A DNA stretch of 64,000 bases from UBA5336 sp039818165 (lineage in GTDB: Bacteria; Pseudomonadota; Alphaproteobacteria; Caulobacterales; Hyphomonadaceae): contig JBCBUL010000001.1 in assembly GCA_039818165.1 (NCBI GenBank), positions 248,001-312,000 on the forward strand, in the 5' to 3' direction. Each line of letters starts with the position of its first letter. The stretch's first letter is position 1. The notes beneath the pieces were generated by a model. That model ran no database searches. It saw nothing but the letters and a program-made list of their open reading frames with translations, and was not told where the DNA came from. Positions 53,567-61,956 of the stretch are shown here, piece by piece. Both the position numbers and the translations under genes were made by a program.

Positions 53567-55141
53567 ATGGATATCAGCGCCGCTGAAATCTCTGGCATTC
53601 TGAAGCGCCAGATCGAAAACTTCGGTGTGGAGGCTGAAGTCTCCGACGTCGGACAAGTCCTCTCCGTCGGTGACGGGATTGCCCGCATCCACGGCCTCGA
53701 CAATGTTCAGGCTGGCGAGATGGTCGAGTTCGACGGCGGCGTGAAGGGCATGGCCCTGAACCTGGAAACCGACAATGTCGGCGTCGTGATCTTCGGTGAT
53801 GACCGCGGCATTAAAGAAGGCGACACCGTCAAGCGCCTCGACGAGATTGTGGCTGCCCCCGTCGGCAAGGGCCTGCTGGGCCGCGTTGTTGATGCGCTGG
53901 GCAACCCAATTGATGGTGACGGCGACATCAACGCCGACGAGCGCAAGCGCGTGGACGTAAAGGCGCCGGGCATCATCCCCCGGAAATCTGTGCACGAACC
54001 GATGATGACCGGCATCAAGGCCATCGACGGCATGATCCCCGTGGGGCGTGGTCAGCGCGAATTGGTGATTGGTGACCGTCAGACCGGTAAGACCGCTGTC
54101 TGCATCGACGCCATCCTGAACCAAAAAGAGACCAACGATGCGCTGGACGCGCAAATCGCAGCGACCGACGACGCCGATAAGAAGAAAGCTCTTGAGCTTC
54201 AGAAGCTCTACTGTGTGTATGTCGCCGTGGGTCAGAAGCGCTCCACCGTGGCGCAGGTGGTGAAAACCCTGCGCGACAAGGACGCCCTGAAGTACACCAT
54301 CGTTGTGGCTGCCACGGCGTCTGAGCCAGCTCCGCTGCAATACCTGGCGCCGTACACTGGCTGCACCATGGGCGAGTACTTCCGCGACAATGGTATGGCC
54401 GCGCTCATCATCTATGATGACCTGTCCAAACAGGCTGTGGCTTACCGTCAGATGTCCCTGCTGCTGCGCCGTCCGCCAGGCCGTGAAGCCTATCCGGGCG
54501 ACGTGTTCTATCTCCACTCCCGCCTGCTCGAGCGCGCGGCGAAGATGAATGAGAGCGAAGGTGCAGGTTCTCTGACGGCCCTGCCGATCATTGAGACTCA
54601 GGCGAATGACGTGTCGGCCTATATCCCGACCAATGTGATCTCGATCACTGACGGCCAGATCTTCCTGGAAACGGACCTGTTCTATCAGGGCATCCGCCCA
54701 GCCGTGAACGTTGGTCTTTCTGTATCCCGCGTGGGCTCCGCAGCCCAGACCAAGGCGATGAAGAAAGTTGCTGGCTCCATGAAGGGCGAGCTTGCCCAGT
54801 ATCGCGAGATGGCCGCCTTTGCGAAGTTCGGCTCCGACCTCGATGCCGCCACGCAAAAGCTGCTCAATCGCGGCGCGCGCCTAACGGAACTGCTCAAGCA
54901 GCCCCAGTACAGCCCGCTCCTGATGGAAGAGCAGGTCGTGGTGATTTACGCGGGAACGCGTGGCTACCTTGATGATGTGCCGCTGGACGATGTTGTGCGT
55001 TACGAAGCAGAGCTCCTGAACCACGTCCGGGGCCAGAAGAAGGACCTTTTGGCGAAAATCCGCGACGAGGCCAAACTCACCGACGACATCGAAGACGGCA
55101 TCAAGGAAACGCTTGAAGCCTTCACGAAAAGCTTCGCTTAG
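53567..55141 (+). CDS. atpA: F1F0 ATP synthase alpha subunit
   Basis: 524 aa from the ATG at 53567 (AGGGAG upstream); a TTG at 53558 would add three residues. Non-catalytic nucleotide-binding subunit. Seen: Walker A GDRQTGKTAV, VYVAVGQKRSTVAQV, LLLRRPPGREAYPGDVFYLH and SRVGSAAQTKAMKK. Starts five bases after the atpH stop. Confidence 0.98.
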   Translation: MDISAAEISGILKRQIENFGVEAEVSDVGQVLSVGDGIARIHGLDNVQAGEMVEFDGGVKGMALNLETDNVGVVIFGDDRGIKEGDTVKRLDEIVAAPVGKGLLGRVVDALGNPIDGDGDINADERKRVDVKAPGIIPRKSVHEPMMTGIKAIDGMIPVGRGQRELVIGDRQTGKTAVCIDAILNQKETNDALDAQIAATDDADKKKALELQKLYCVYVAVGQKRSTVAQVVKTLRDKDALKYTIVVAATASEPAPLQYLAPYTGCTMGEYFRDNGMAALIIYDDLSKQAVAYRQMSLLLRRPPGREAYPGDVFYLHSRLLERAAKMNESEGAGSLTALPIIETQANDVSAYIPTNVISITDGQIFLETDLFYQGIRPAVNVGLSVSRVGSAAQTKAMKKVAGSMKGELAQYREMAAFAKFGSDLDAATQKLLNRGARLTELLKQPQYSPLLMEEQVVVIYAGTRGYLDDVPLDDVVRYEAELLNHVRGQKKDLLAKIRDEAKLTDDIEDGIKETLEAFTKSFA

Positions 55142-55163
55142 AGCGGCGTTGGGAGCGTAGGTC

Positions 55164-56048
55164 ATGCCCAGCCTGAAGGAACTCAAAGGCCGGATCACCA
55201 GCGTGAAATCCACGCAGAAGATCACCAAGGCCAAGCAGATGGTTGCTGCGGCCAAGCTGCGTCGTGCGCAAGAGGCGGCTGAAGCGTCGCGTCCCTACGC
55301 CCAGCGCCTGGCGGCCGTGATTGCCAACCTGTCCTCTGCGGCGGGCGAAGAAGGCGGTGGTCCGAAACTGCTGGCGGGCACGGGCAAGGACGATGTGCAC
55401 CTCGTCATGGTGATGACGGCCGAGCGCGGACTGTGTGGCGGCTTCAACGCCAACACGGTGAAGCAGGCCAAGACGACGATTGGCGAGCTGCGCGCAGCTG
55501 GCAAGACGGTGAAGATCATCACCATCGGCAAGAAGGGCCGCGAACAGCTCGGCAAGGAGTACGGTGACCTCTTCATCGACCATGTCGACCTGTCGGACGT
55601 GAAGCAAAACGACTTCACGGAGCCTGCGCTGGGTCTCGGGCATGAGATTACGCGTCTCTATGAAGACGGCGCGTTCGACGTCGCAACGCTGGTTTACAGC
55701 GAATTCAAGTCGGTGCTGAGCCAGGTGCCAGTGGCGCAGCAGGTCATCCCGGCAGCTCCGCCGGAAGAGGCTGAAGTGATCGATCTGGAAGGCGCGATCT
55801 ACAGCTATGAGCCGTCCGAGGAAGAGATCCTCGAGACGCTCCTGCCACGCTACATCAACACTCAGCTTCTTTCGGCCATGCTGGAGAGCGCAGCTGGCGA
55901 ACAGGCCGCTTCCATGACCGCCATGGACAACGCTACGCGCAATGCCGGCGATCTGATTAACGACCTGTCCTTGCAGTACAACCGTGCGCGCCAGGCCCAG
56001 ATCACCAAGGAGCTGATTGAGATCATCTCCGGTGCGGAGGCGCTCTGA
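55164..56048 (+). CDS. atpG: F1F0 ATP synthase gamma subunit
   Basis: 294 aa central stalk subunit. N-terminal MPSLKELKGRITSVKSTQKI and C-terminal MTAMDNATRNAGDLINDLSL coiled-coil helices are diagnostic; TAERGLCGGFNAN is also typical. Its TGA overlaps the next ATG (TGATG), coupling it to the extended atpD frame. Confidence 0.98.
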   Translation: MPSLKELKGRITSVKSTQKITKAKQMVAAAKLRRAQEAAEASRPYAQRLAAVIANLSSAAGEEGGGPKLLAGTGKDDVHLVMVMTAERGLCGGFNANTVKQAKTTIGELRAAGKTVKIITIGKKGREQLGKEYGDLFIDHVDLSDVKQNDFTEPALGLGHEITRLYEDGAFDVATLVYSEFKSVLSQVPVAQQVIPAAPPEEAEVIDLEGAIYSYEPSEEEILETLLPRYINTQLLSAMLESAAGEQAASMTAMDNATRNAGDLINDLSLQYNRARQAQITKELIEIISGAEAL

Positions 56049-56449
56049 TGGCGTTCTGGATCTACGAGCATATCGCCAAGAAACGCGCCCGTATCCATGA
56101 CGGTGAGTGCCGCTATTGCAATCATGGCGAAGGCGTCGGCGGCAACAAGGACAATGACGACGACAAATGGCACGGTCCGTTTAACACGTTCGCAGAGGCT
56201 GAAGCCGCCGCGAAAGCCCTTGGCCACAAGGACACGCGTCCGTGCGGGACCTGCAAGCCGGATCGGATGGCAGAGCCTAATCCGGCACGGTTGAAAACCA
56301 AACCTGTCGCGGCCGAGCCTGCAAAAACCGCCGCTGCAAGCAAGACCGAAACGAAATCTGCAGCCAGCAAAGCTGCCCCCGCCCCGAAGCAGGCGTCCAC
56401 GCCCAAATCGCCTGCGACCCCAAAATCCGCTCCAAAGGAGACGCCCCGC
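56048..56449 (+). other. Cys-rich domain and Ala/Lys/Pro linker upstream of AtpD
   Basis: 134 codons in frame with atpD and without a stop. Residues 1-71 form a compact domain: WIYEHIAKKRARIHDGECRY, then N-H-G-E-G, WHGPFNTFAEAEAAAKAL and C-G-T-C. Cysteines at 21, 24, 66 and 69 plus His 18, 26 and 42 suggest a zinc-binding fold, similar to small stand-alone alphaproteobacterial proteins that carry IHxxxCxxCNxGxG and W-GPF. Residues ~72-134 are a disordered-looking Ala/Lys/Pro/Ser linker. Confidence 0.75.
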
Positions 56450-57874
56450 ATGAGCACCGCAGCCAACGTCAAAGGCCAGATTTCCCAGGTCATCGGCGCC
56501 GTTGTCGATGTCGAGTTCGACGGCCACCTGCCCGCCATTCTCAACGCCCTTGAGACCGAAAACCAAGGCAACCGTCTGGTGCTCGAAGTGGCTCAACACC
56601 TGGGTGAGAATACTGTGCGGACCATCGCCATGGACTCCACCGAGGGCCTCGTACGTGGCCAGGGTGTGTCCGATACGGGCGGCCCAATTCAGGTGCCGGT
56701 CGGCCCGGCGACGCTCGGACGCATCATGAATGTGGTCGGCGAACCGATTGACGAACGCGGCCCTGTGGATGCGGACCAGACCCGCGCGATCCACCAGCCT
56801 GCGCCGGAATTCATCGATCAGTCGACCGAGGCTGAAATCCTCACCACCGGTATCAAGGTCATCGACCTGCTCTGCCCCTACACCAAAGGCGGCAAAATTG
56901 GCCTGTTCGGCGGTGCCGGTGTGGGCAAGACCGTTCTGATCCAGGAACTGATCAACAACATCGCCAAGCTCTTCGGCGGCTACTCCGTGTTTGCCGGCGT
57001 CGGTGAGCGCACCCGGGAAGGCAACGATCTCTACTACGAGATGCAGGATGCCAAGGTTATCAACCTGGACGGTGAAAGCCGCGCGACGCTGGTTTACGGC
57101 CAGATGAACGAGCCTCCAGGCGCCCGCGCTCGCGTGGCTCTGGCCGGTCTCGCCCAGGCCGAATACTTCCGCGATGAAGAAGGCAAAGACGTTCTCTTCT
57201 TCGTGGACAATATCTTCCGCTTCACCCAAGCTGGCGCCGAAGTGTCCGCCCTGCTGGGCCGCATTCCGTCCGCTGTGGGCTACCAGCCAACGCTGGCCAC
57301 GGACATGGGTGGGCTCCAGGAGCGCATTACCTCGACCACCAAGGGTTCTATCACCTCGGTGCAAGCTGTTTACGTGCCCGCCGATGACTTGACCGACCCG
57401 GCCCCTGCCACATCGTTTGCCCACCTTGATGCGACCACGGTGCTGAACCGCGCCATCGCCGAGAAAGGCATCTATCCGGCTGTGGACCCGCTGGACTCCA
57501 CGTCCCGTATCCTCGACCCGCTGGTGATCGGCGAGGAGCACTATGAGACCGCCCGCGGCGTGCAGCAAATCCTGCAGCGCTATAAGGAGCTCCAGGACAT
57601 CATCGCCATCCTCGGCATGGACGAACTGTCTGAAGAGGACAAACTGGTGGTGGCACGTGCCCGGAAAGTGGAACGCTTCCTCAGCCAGCCCTTCGATGTT
57701 GCCGAGGTCTTCACCGGCTCGCCGGGCATTCAGGTGCCGCTTGAAGAAACGATCAAGGGCTTCAAGGGCCTCATCGAAGGCGAGTATGACCACCTTCCAG
57801 AGCAAGCTTTCTACATGGTCGGCGGTATCGACGACGCAGTGAAGAAAGCCGAAAAAATGCTGGAAGACGCGTGA
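56048..57874 (+). CDS. atpD: F1F0 ATP synthase beta subunit, with in-frame N-terminal extension
   Basis: 608 aa if read from the ATG at 56048 that overlaps the atpG stop; 474 aa from the internal ATG at 56450, the usual AtpD start (MSTAANVKGQISQVIGAVVD), which has AAAGGAG nine bases upstream. The catalytic beta subunit has Walker A GLFGGAGVGKTVLI, GERTREGNDLYYEM, FFVDNIFRFTQAGAEVSALL and the ALLGRIPSAVGYQP signature. Both starts look usable, so the cell may make a fused protein, the plain subunit or both. Rhizobial AtpD proteins also have Ala/Lys/Pro-rich extensions, but without a Cys domain as far as I know. Followed by a strong terminator before atpC. Confidence 0.95.
   Translation: MAFWIYEHIAKKRARIHDGECRYCNHGEGVGGNKDNDDDKWHGPFNTFAEAEAAAKALGHKDTRPCGTCKPDRMAEPNPARLKTKPVAAEPAKTAAASKTETKSAASKAAPAPKQASTPKSPATPKSAPKETPRMSTAANVKGQISQVIGAVVDVEFDGHLPAILNALETENQGNRLVLEVAQHLGENTVRTIAMDSTEGLVRGQGVSDTGGPIQVPVGPATLGRIMNVVGEPIDERGPVDADQTRAIHQPAPEFIDQSTEAEILTTGIKVIDLLCPYTKGGKIGLFGGAGVGKTVLIQELINNIAKLFGGYSVFAGVGERTREGNDLYYEMQDAKVINLDGESRATLVYGQMNEPPGARARVALAGLAQAEYFRDEEGKDVLFFVDNIFRFTQAGAEVSALLGRIPSAVGYQPTLATDMGGLQERITSTTKGSITSVQAVYVPADDLTDPAPATSFAHLDATTVLNRAIAEKGIYPAVDPLDSTSRILDPLVIGEEHYETARGVQQILQRYKELQDIIAILGMDELSEEDKLVVARARKVERFLSQPFDVAEVFTGSPGIQVPLEETIKGFKGLIEGEYDHLPEQAFYMVGGIDDAVKKAEKMLEDA
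56434..56452 (+). promoter_or_regulatory. Internal ribosome binding site and ATG of AtpD
   Basis: AAAGGAG at 56434-56440, nine bases before ATG 56450. Good spacing for independent initiation of the 474-aa beta subunit inside the longer frame. Confidence 0.65.
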
Positions 57875-57905
57875 GCACGACTGATTTCAATTCAAAACTC
57901 CGACG

Positions 57906-57940
57906 CCAGCATAGGACCCCTATGCTGGAGTTTTCCGTTT
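57906..57940. terminator. Terminator between atpD and the ATPase gene
   Basis: CCAGCATAGG and CCTATGCTGG form a perfect 10-bp stem with a 3-base loop, followed by AGTTTTCCGTTTT on the plus strand; on the minus strand GGAGTTTT follows, so it may act both ways. It overlaps the stop codon of the opposing ATPase gene and should end transcription before atpC. Confidence 0.85.
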
Positions 57941-59029
57941 TGCGCGTCGGCGCGAGTAGATAAAATCATCAAAGCGTGGATCTGAAATGAGGTAGCGTTT
58001 GGTGTCTTCGTCCTGGTCTATGAGGGATTTGCGCGTGAGTTTGCGCATCACGCTTTGAATGGTGCGACGCTCAGGCGCCTCTGCCAGGCCGAGTGTGCTT
58101 GCATATCGCTCGCGTGTGTCCAGGGTGTACGGGCCGTCGATGCCCTGCTGGAGAAGCGTTAGAAACGCTTGTTCGGGCGGGCTGAGGCTGAGCCAGAGAT
58201 TGAGGAACCTGAAGTCTTCGGCGAACTCGCGCTGCAAATCCCCCAAGGCTGTCTCGTGGTCGTCCCCGGTGAGCAACCGGTTCTCTACATATTTGCGAAA
58301 GTGCCCTGTTACCCGGTCGAGCCGATTGAAAGCTTCCAGTGCTTCGCCGCGGTCCAGCGTCTCGCCGGTTCGTTTGCTGAAGCCTTTTCGGCAATGGTCG
58401 ACAAAGTCCTCGTCAAATTCAGGGAAGGGCAGCCGCGTTGCAAAGCCATAGAATGGCTTTTGTCCATCTTCGAAGATGCGTGACAGGCCCTTCAGGTTCG
58501 AGCCGGTGAATACGGCCGCGACCCTGCCGGGCCGTTTGTCGATGCTCGACCGCAATTGCTTCAGAAAGGCTTCCGGCTTGGGGTGGCGAAGAACGTCTTG
58601 AAACTCATCGAGCATAAGCAGAAGCGGGTCATGTTTGGCCAACTCGTCGATCATCTCGTCCATGGCTGAAAGCAGGTCTGGCGGCACACTCGCAGCACCT
58701 GCGGACTTTTTTTCGTAGAATTCAATTCCGGCGAGCTTGGCAGCTTCGAGCTTTTTCACCGTTCCGATGGGAAGGTTGAGCTGTCGACGCTCACAGGCCC
58801 GATTGAGTTCATAGGACAGCAGGATTTCACCCGAGACGCGGGATTCGTAGAAAGTGGCGTACAATGTCACCCACTTTTTCCGACGTGCGAGCTGTTCAAG
58901 GTCGATCTGGAGGAATTTGGTCTTGCCCATCCGCCGTCGCTCAAACAGCAGGTATGCAGGCTGGCCGCGATTGGCGACGCCATCCATGATGTCTTCCGCA
59001 AGCCTGTTGCGGGGGTAGTGCCAGTCCAT
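57920..59029 (-). CDS. AAA/STAND-type ATPase inserted between atpD and atpC
   Basis: 369 aa from the ATG at 59029, eight bases after GGGGGACG; an ATG at 59047 adds six residues. Resembles the 'archaeal ATPase' (COG1672) group: an N-terminal HYPRNRLAEDI, a Walker A variant FERRRMGKTKF (K36) lacking the canonical first glycine, Walker B LLLMLDEFQDVL (D141, E142), and a sensor-like AAVFTGSNLKGLSRIF. The C-terminal ~90 residues look like a winged helix (TLLQQGIDGPYTL ... VMRKLTRKSLIDQDED ... YLISDPRFDDFI). Such proteins are often linked to mobile or conflict systems, but the function here is unknown. Opposite to all atp genes, with a repeat array at its head. Confidence 0.8.
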   Translation of the reverse strand: MDWHYPRNRLAEDIMDGVANRGQPAYLLFERRRMGKTKFLQIDLEQLARRKKWVTLYATFYESRVSGEILLSYELNRACERRQLNLPIGTVKKLEAAKLAGIEFYEKKSAGAASVPPDLLSAMDEMIDELAKHDPLLLMLDEFQDVLRHPKPEAFLKQLRSSIDKRPGRVAAVFTGSNLKGLSRIFEDGQKPFYGFATRLPFPEFDEDFVDHCRKGFSKRTGETLDRGEALEAFNRLDRVTGHFRKYVENRLLTGDDHETALGDLQREFAEDFRFLNLWLSLSPPEQAFLTLLQQGIDGPYTLDTRERYASTLGLAEAPERRTIQSVMRKLTRKSLIDQDEDTKRYLISDPRFDDFIYSRRRAKRKTPA

Positions 59030-59048
59030 TTTTTTCGTCCCCCACATC

Positions 59049-59162
59049 TGTAGCCAGTTGTAGCCATAAGATGCTACTTATTGTGTGTAGCACATCTTGG
59101 CTACAAGTGGCTACATTCACTCCAAATTCAAACGTAGCAACCCATGGCTACAAAAAGCTACA
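59049..59162. repeat. TGTAGCCA / TGGCTACA repeat array before atpC and the ATPase gene
   Basis: TGTAGCCA occurs at 59049 and 59059; its reverse complement TGGCTACA at 59098, 59108 and 59145. Partial copies (GCTAC or GTAGC cores) are at 59073, 59087, 59134 and 59157. The two direct pairs have a 10-base period, one helix turn, and face each other around position 59082. This suits a cooperative DNA-binding protein's operator or a recombination site. Confidence 0.75.
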
Positions 59163-59242
59163 TGATTTCACGCCGCGACACATTGAGCGGATTTACATTT
59201 GCACCATCCGCGATAAACACGGCCATCAAAGGAGCCAAAGCC

Positions 59243-59644
59243 ATGGCCGACACTCTCAACTTTTCCCTCGTTTCGCCCGCCAAGGAGTTGTTCTCCGGTG
59301 AGGTCGAGCAGGTCATTGCTCCGGGCACGGAAGGCCAGTTTGGTGTATTGCCGCGCCACGCACCCTTCATGACCACGCTGAAGAACGGCGTTGTTCAGGT
59401 TCTTCGCGGCGCCAAGGATGAATTGCGCATCTTCGTGCGCGGCGGCTTCGCGGACGTCACGCCTGCTGGGCTCACCATCCTCGCCGAGGAAGCGTTGGAT
59501 TTGCAGGGTGTGGACGCCAGCGAAGTGGACAAGGAACTCGAGGAGACCCGCCTCGAGCTCAAGCGCCATGACGCCGATGACGGCGCCCATGTTCGCCTGG
59601 AAGAGCATATCGCCTATCTGGAAGACCTGCGCGCCGCACTCTAG
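59243..59644 (+). CDS. atpC: F1F0 ATP synthase epsilon subunit
   Basis: 133 aa from the ATG at 59243, preceded by AAAGGAG; the frame runs on to 59144 through the repeat region but that part is unlike the family. Seen: LNFSLVSPAKELFSGEVEQV, GTEGQFGVLPRHAPFMTTLK, and a C-terminal helix pair. Couples rotation and inhibits ATP hydrolysis. Isolated from atpD by about 1.4 kb holding the ATPase gene and a terminator, so it needs its own promoter, probably in the repeat region. Confidence 0.95.
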   Translation: MADTLNFSLVSPAKELFSGEVEQVIAPGTEGQFGVLPRHAPFMTTLKNGVVQVLRGAKDELRIFVRGGFADVTPAGLTILAEEALDLQGVDASEVDKELEETRLELKRHDADDGAHVRLEEHIAYLEDLRAAL

Positions 59645-59658
59645 GCAAGCGCTACACC

Positions 59659-59685
59659 GCCCCACGTCGATACGTGGGGCTTTCC
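59659..59685 (+). terminator. Terminator after atpC
   Basis: GCCCCACGT and ACGTGGGGC form a perfect 9-bp stem around CGAT, followed by TTTCC. It separates atpC from the convergent receptor gene and may serve both strands. Confidence 0.75.
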
Positions 59686-59716
59686 TCACGCTGTCTTGGT
59701 CTACCGGCTGAACTCG

Positions 59717-61768
59717 CTAGAAGTCGCCGGAGAACCCGAAGGTGAGGATGTAGCCGAAATCCCGGTCAATCAGGCGCCGGCCGGAGACATCACCGCGCCG
59801 GTCTGGTGAAAACTCAATCGTCTCCTCCACATCCCGCGCATCGAACAGGTTGCCGATGCGGACAAAAGCGGTCGTGCCGAAGAAGTCCTTATGTTCCGCC
59901 TCTACCCAGGCAAACGGCTCGGACTGAACATATTTCTGGACTTCATCGAGACGGAATCTCTGGCCCTGACGGAAGTTTTCTCCAGCGATCAGGATCGCAT
60001 AATCCGTATTCGGGATATCCCAGCGCAATTCAGCAAACCAGAACCCGACGCCGCGGCCGTTGAGGCGGCGGGTTTCGCCCGTCAACGGATCTTCAATCTC
60101 GCTCAGAAGGCTTTCGCCCTCGAACTCGAACTGGACGCCCTTCAAGCCAAGGGGCGCTAACTGCAGTGTGGTGTTCCACTCGAATCCCGACTGGGATGCG
60201 CTATCGACATTGCCCACGCCCTGGCCGCCACCCGCCAGTGGGACACGGTCGATCCGGTCTTCAATCTCTTCGTGGAACACGCTGAACTCGGCCGCGCCGA
60301 ACTTTCCAAACTCGCGATCGACCTCCAGTGTGAACTCCCAGGATTGCTGGGGCACGAGGTCTCGGTTGCCGGCGTCATCATTTCCACGGTCGATGTCCTG
60401 GCTGGCCACGAAATCGAAGAAGGACAGTTGGTCCACTTCACGCTCGACTCGTAAAGTGATGTCGGTGTTCTCATCCCATTCATAAGTGCCCGAAATGTAG
60501 CCCTTGGGGCGGACGAAATCCTGGGATTGGGTGTCGGGACCGACTTCTGAGGAAATCTCGGAAAACTCTCCCGAAAGGGATGCTTGGACGCTGAGTTTCG
60601 GACCAAACGGGCGAGAATGGGTCAGGCTAACCTCATAGCGGTTTTCCTCGACCAGAGTTGGAATCTCGCGGTTGTTCAGCGTCAAAGTGCCGTTTTCGGC
60701 GAGATCAAAGAAGCTGGAGCCAGCATCCAGCCGATTGTAGGCGCTCTCGGCGGCGATCTGCCAGTCGTGGCCCTCGCGCGGTGACCAGTCATATTCCAGG
60801 CGCCCGATGGCTTCATTCTCGATGAAATCATCATCCAGCAGGATCGCTTCGTCGAAACTCAGGCTGGCGGCATCTCGCACCGTGAGCTGATTTCGAATAC
60901 GGCTGTCTTCGTGTCGATGCAGACCGATGAGCTTCAGCCGTCCGTTGAGAAGCGGAAACGCATAATCTCCGCTCAGTTCGCCATTCCACTCATCCTCGCC
61001 CCGGCGCAGCACGCGGTAGATCGGATCCTCGCCCGTTTCGAAGTTTTCGAGCGTTCCACGCAGGCGGCGACTGAAATTGAATACGGCATAGGAGGCGTTG
61101 AGATTGGCCTCATGACCATTGGGCGGCGTCCAGGTGAGCCCCAGCGTGCCCTCAGTGTAGTCATTGGTGCCGACAACGTCTTCGTCGCGCCGCTCCAGCA
61201 GCGTGCCGGTTGCATCCGTGATCAGTTCCGGGCCCTTGGCGCCAAAGCGATTGGCGTTATTCTCAAGGCCGATATTCCAGGAGAGGTTTCCTGTTTCGCC
61301 ACTGACCGAGACGCTGCCCTGGTTCAATCGGGGCTCGAGGCGTTCGCGAATGCGGCCCTGCCAGTCCCAGACGCCGGATATTTCCCCGCCCGTGGTGATC
61401 ACATTCACCACTTGTCCGGAAAGCCCCGGAATGCCCAGCGTGTTGGCATCAACGAGTTCCAATCGCTCCACGCGGCCCACGGCCAGACGGTCCAATACGT
61501 CGAGGGTGTTGCTCGATTTGCTCGAAATTCTCTGGCCATTGATCAGTACATTTCCGCTGGCTTGACCCAGCCCGCGTCCGCCGCCCGTCCCCTCAATGGC
61601 AAAGCCGGGCACTTCGCGGACAAGGTCGAGTGCGGTCCGAGGGGAGAACCTCGCGAAGTCTTCCGGTGTGAAAACATTTGTCGCTGAAGAGCTTTCGGGC
61701 GACTGTGTGTGCCCCGATAATGCGATGACGGCCGCAACGGCTGTCAGGCAGGCCAACTTTTTCGACAT
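59717..61768 (-). CDS. TonB-dependent receptor-like outer membrane protein
   Basis: 683 aa from the ATG at 61768, with GGAG upstream. Signal peptide MSKKLACLTAVAAVIALSG. A plug domain follows (FSPRTALDLVREVPGFAIEG, GNVLINGQRISSKSSNTLDV, VERLELVDANTLGIPGLSGQ), then a long beta-barrel rich in Gly, aromatics and acidic residues, ending in Phe (FGYILTFGFSGDF), as outer membrane barrels do. Substrate unknown; no iron or sugar genes are adjacent. I do not see a clear TonB box. Confidence 0.88.
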   Translation of the reverse strand: MSKKLACLTAVAAVIALSGHTQSPESSSATNVFTPEDFARFSPRTALDLVREVPGFAIEGTGGGRGLGQASGNVLINGQRISSKSSNTLDVLDRLAVGRVERLELVDANTLGIPGLSGQVVNVITTGGEISGVWDWQGRIRERLEPRLNQGSVSVSGETGNLSWNIGLENNANRFGAKGPELITDATGTLLERRDEDVVGTNDYTEGTLGLTWTPPNGHEANLNASYAVFNFSRRLRGTLENFETGEDPIYRVLRRGEDEWNGELSGDYAFPLLNGRLKLIGLHRHEDSRIRNQLTVRDAASLSFDEAILLDDDFIENEAIGRLEYDWSPREGHDWQIAAESAYNRLDAGSSFFDLAENGTLTLNNREIPTLVEENRYEVSLTHSRPFGPKLSVQASLSGEFSEISSEVGPDTQSQDFVRPKGYISGTYEWDENTDITLRVEREVDQLSFFDFVASQDIDRGNDDAGNRDLVPQQSWEFTLEVDREFGKFGAAEFSVFHEEIEDRIDRVPLAGGGQGVGNVDSASQSGFEWNTTLQLAPLGLKGVQFEFEGESLLSEIEDPLTGETRRLNGRGVGFWFAELRWDIPNTDYAILIAGENFRQGQRFRLDEVQKYVQSEPFAWVEAEHKDFFGTTAFVRIGNLFDARDVEETIEFSPDRRGDVSGRRLIDRDFGYILTFGFSGDF

Positions 61769-61956
61769 GTACTTGCTCCGGATCAATGCGCCTACCCGGG
61801 GCGGTTGGAGCCCATTGCGACTGAGAACGCAACGCAAAAGCCTGAGAATTCCACAGGAATGTCTACAACTGTAGTCGAAATGCCACGCAGCCGCCGCTTT
61901 TACTCTTCATGAAGCCCTTAGTGTGAAAACTTGTCGCGAATTTGGAAGGAATTGCC

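Noticed and set aside
53330..54856. A 508-codon open frame antisense to atpH/atpA
   Set aside because: Same reason: shadow of atpA, no recognisable protein features.
55862..57805. A 647-codon open frame antisense to atpG/atpD
   Set aside because: It mirrors a highly conserved gene; its protein is a low-quality His/Gly/Leu-rich string with no domain. Typical of GC-rich codon bias on the opposite strand.
59049..59162. CRISPR array in the repeat cluster
   Set aside because: Units are only 8 bp, occur in both orientations and have irregular gaps; no cas genes nearby.
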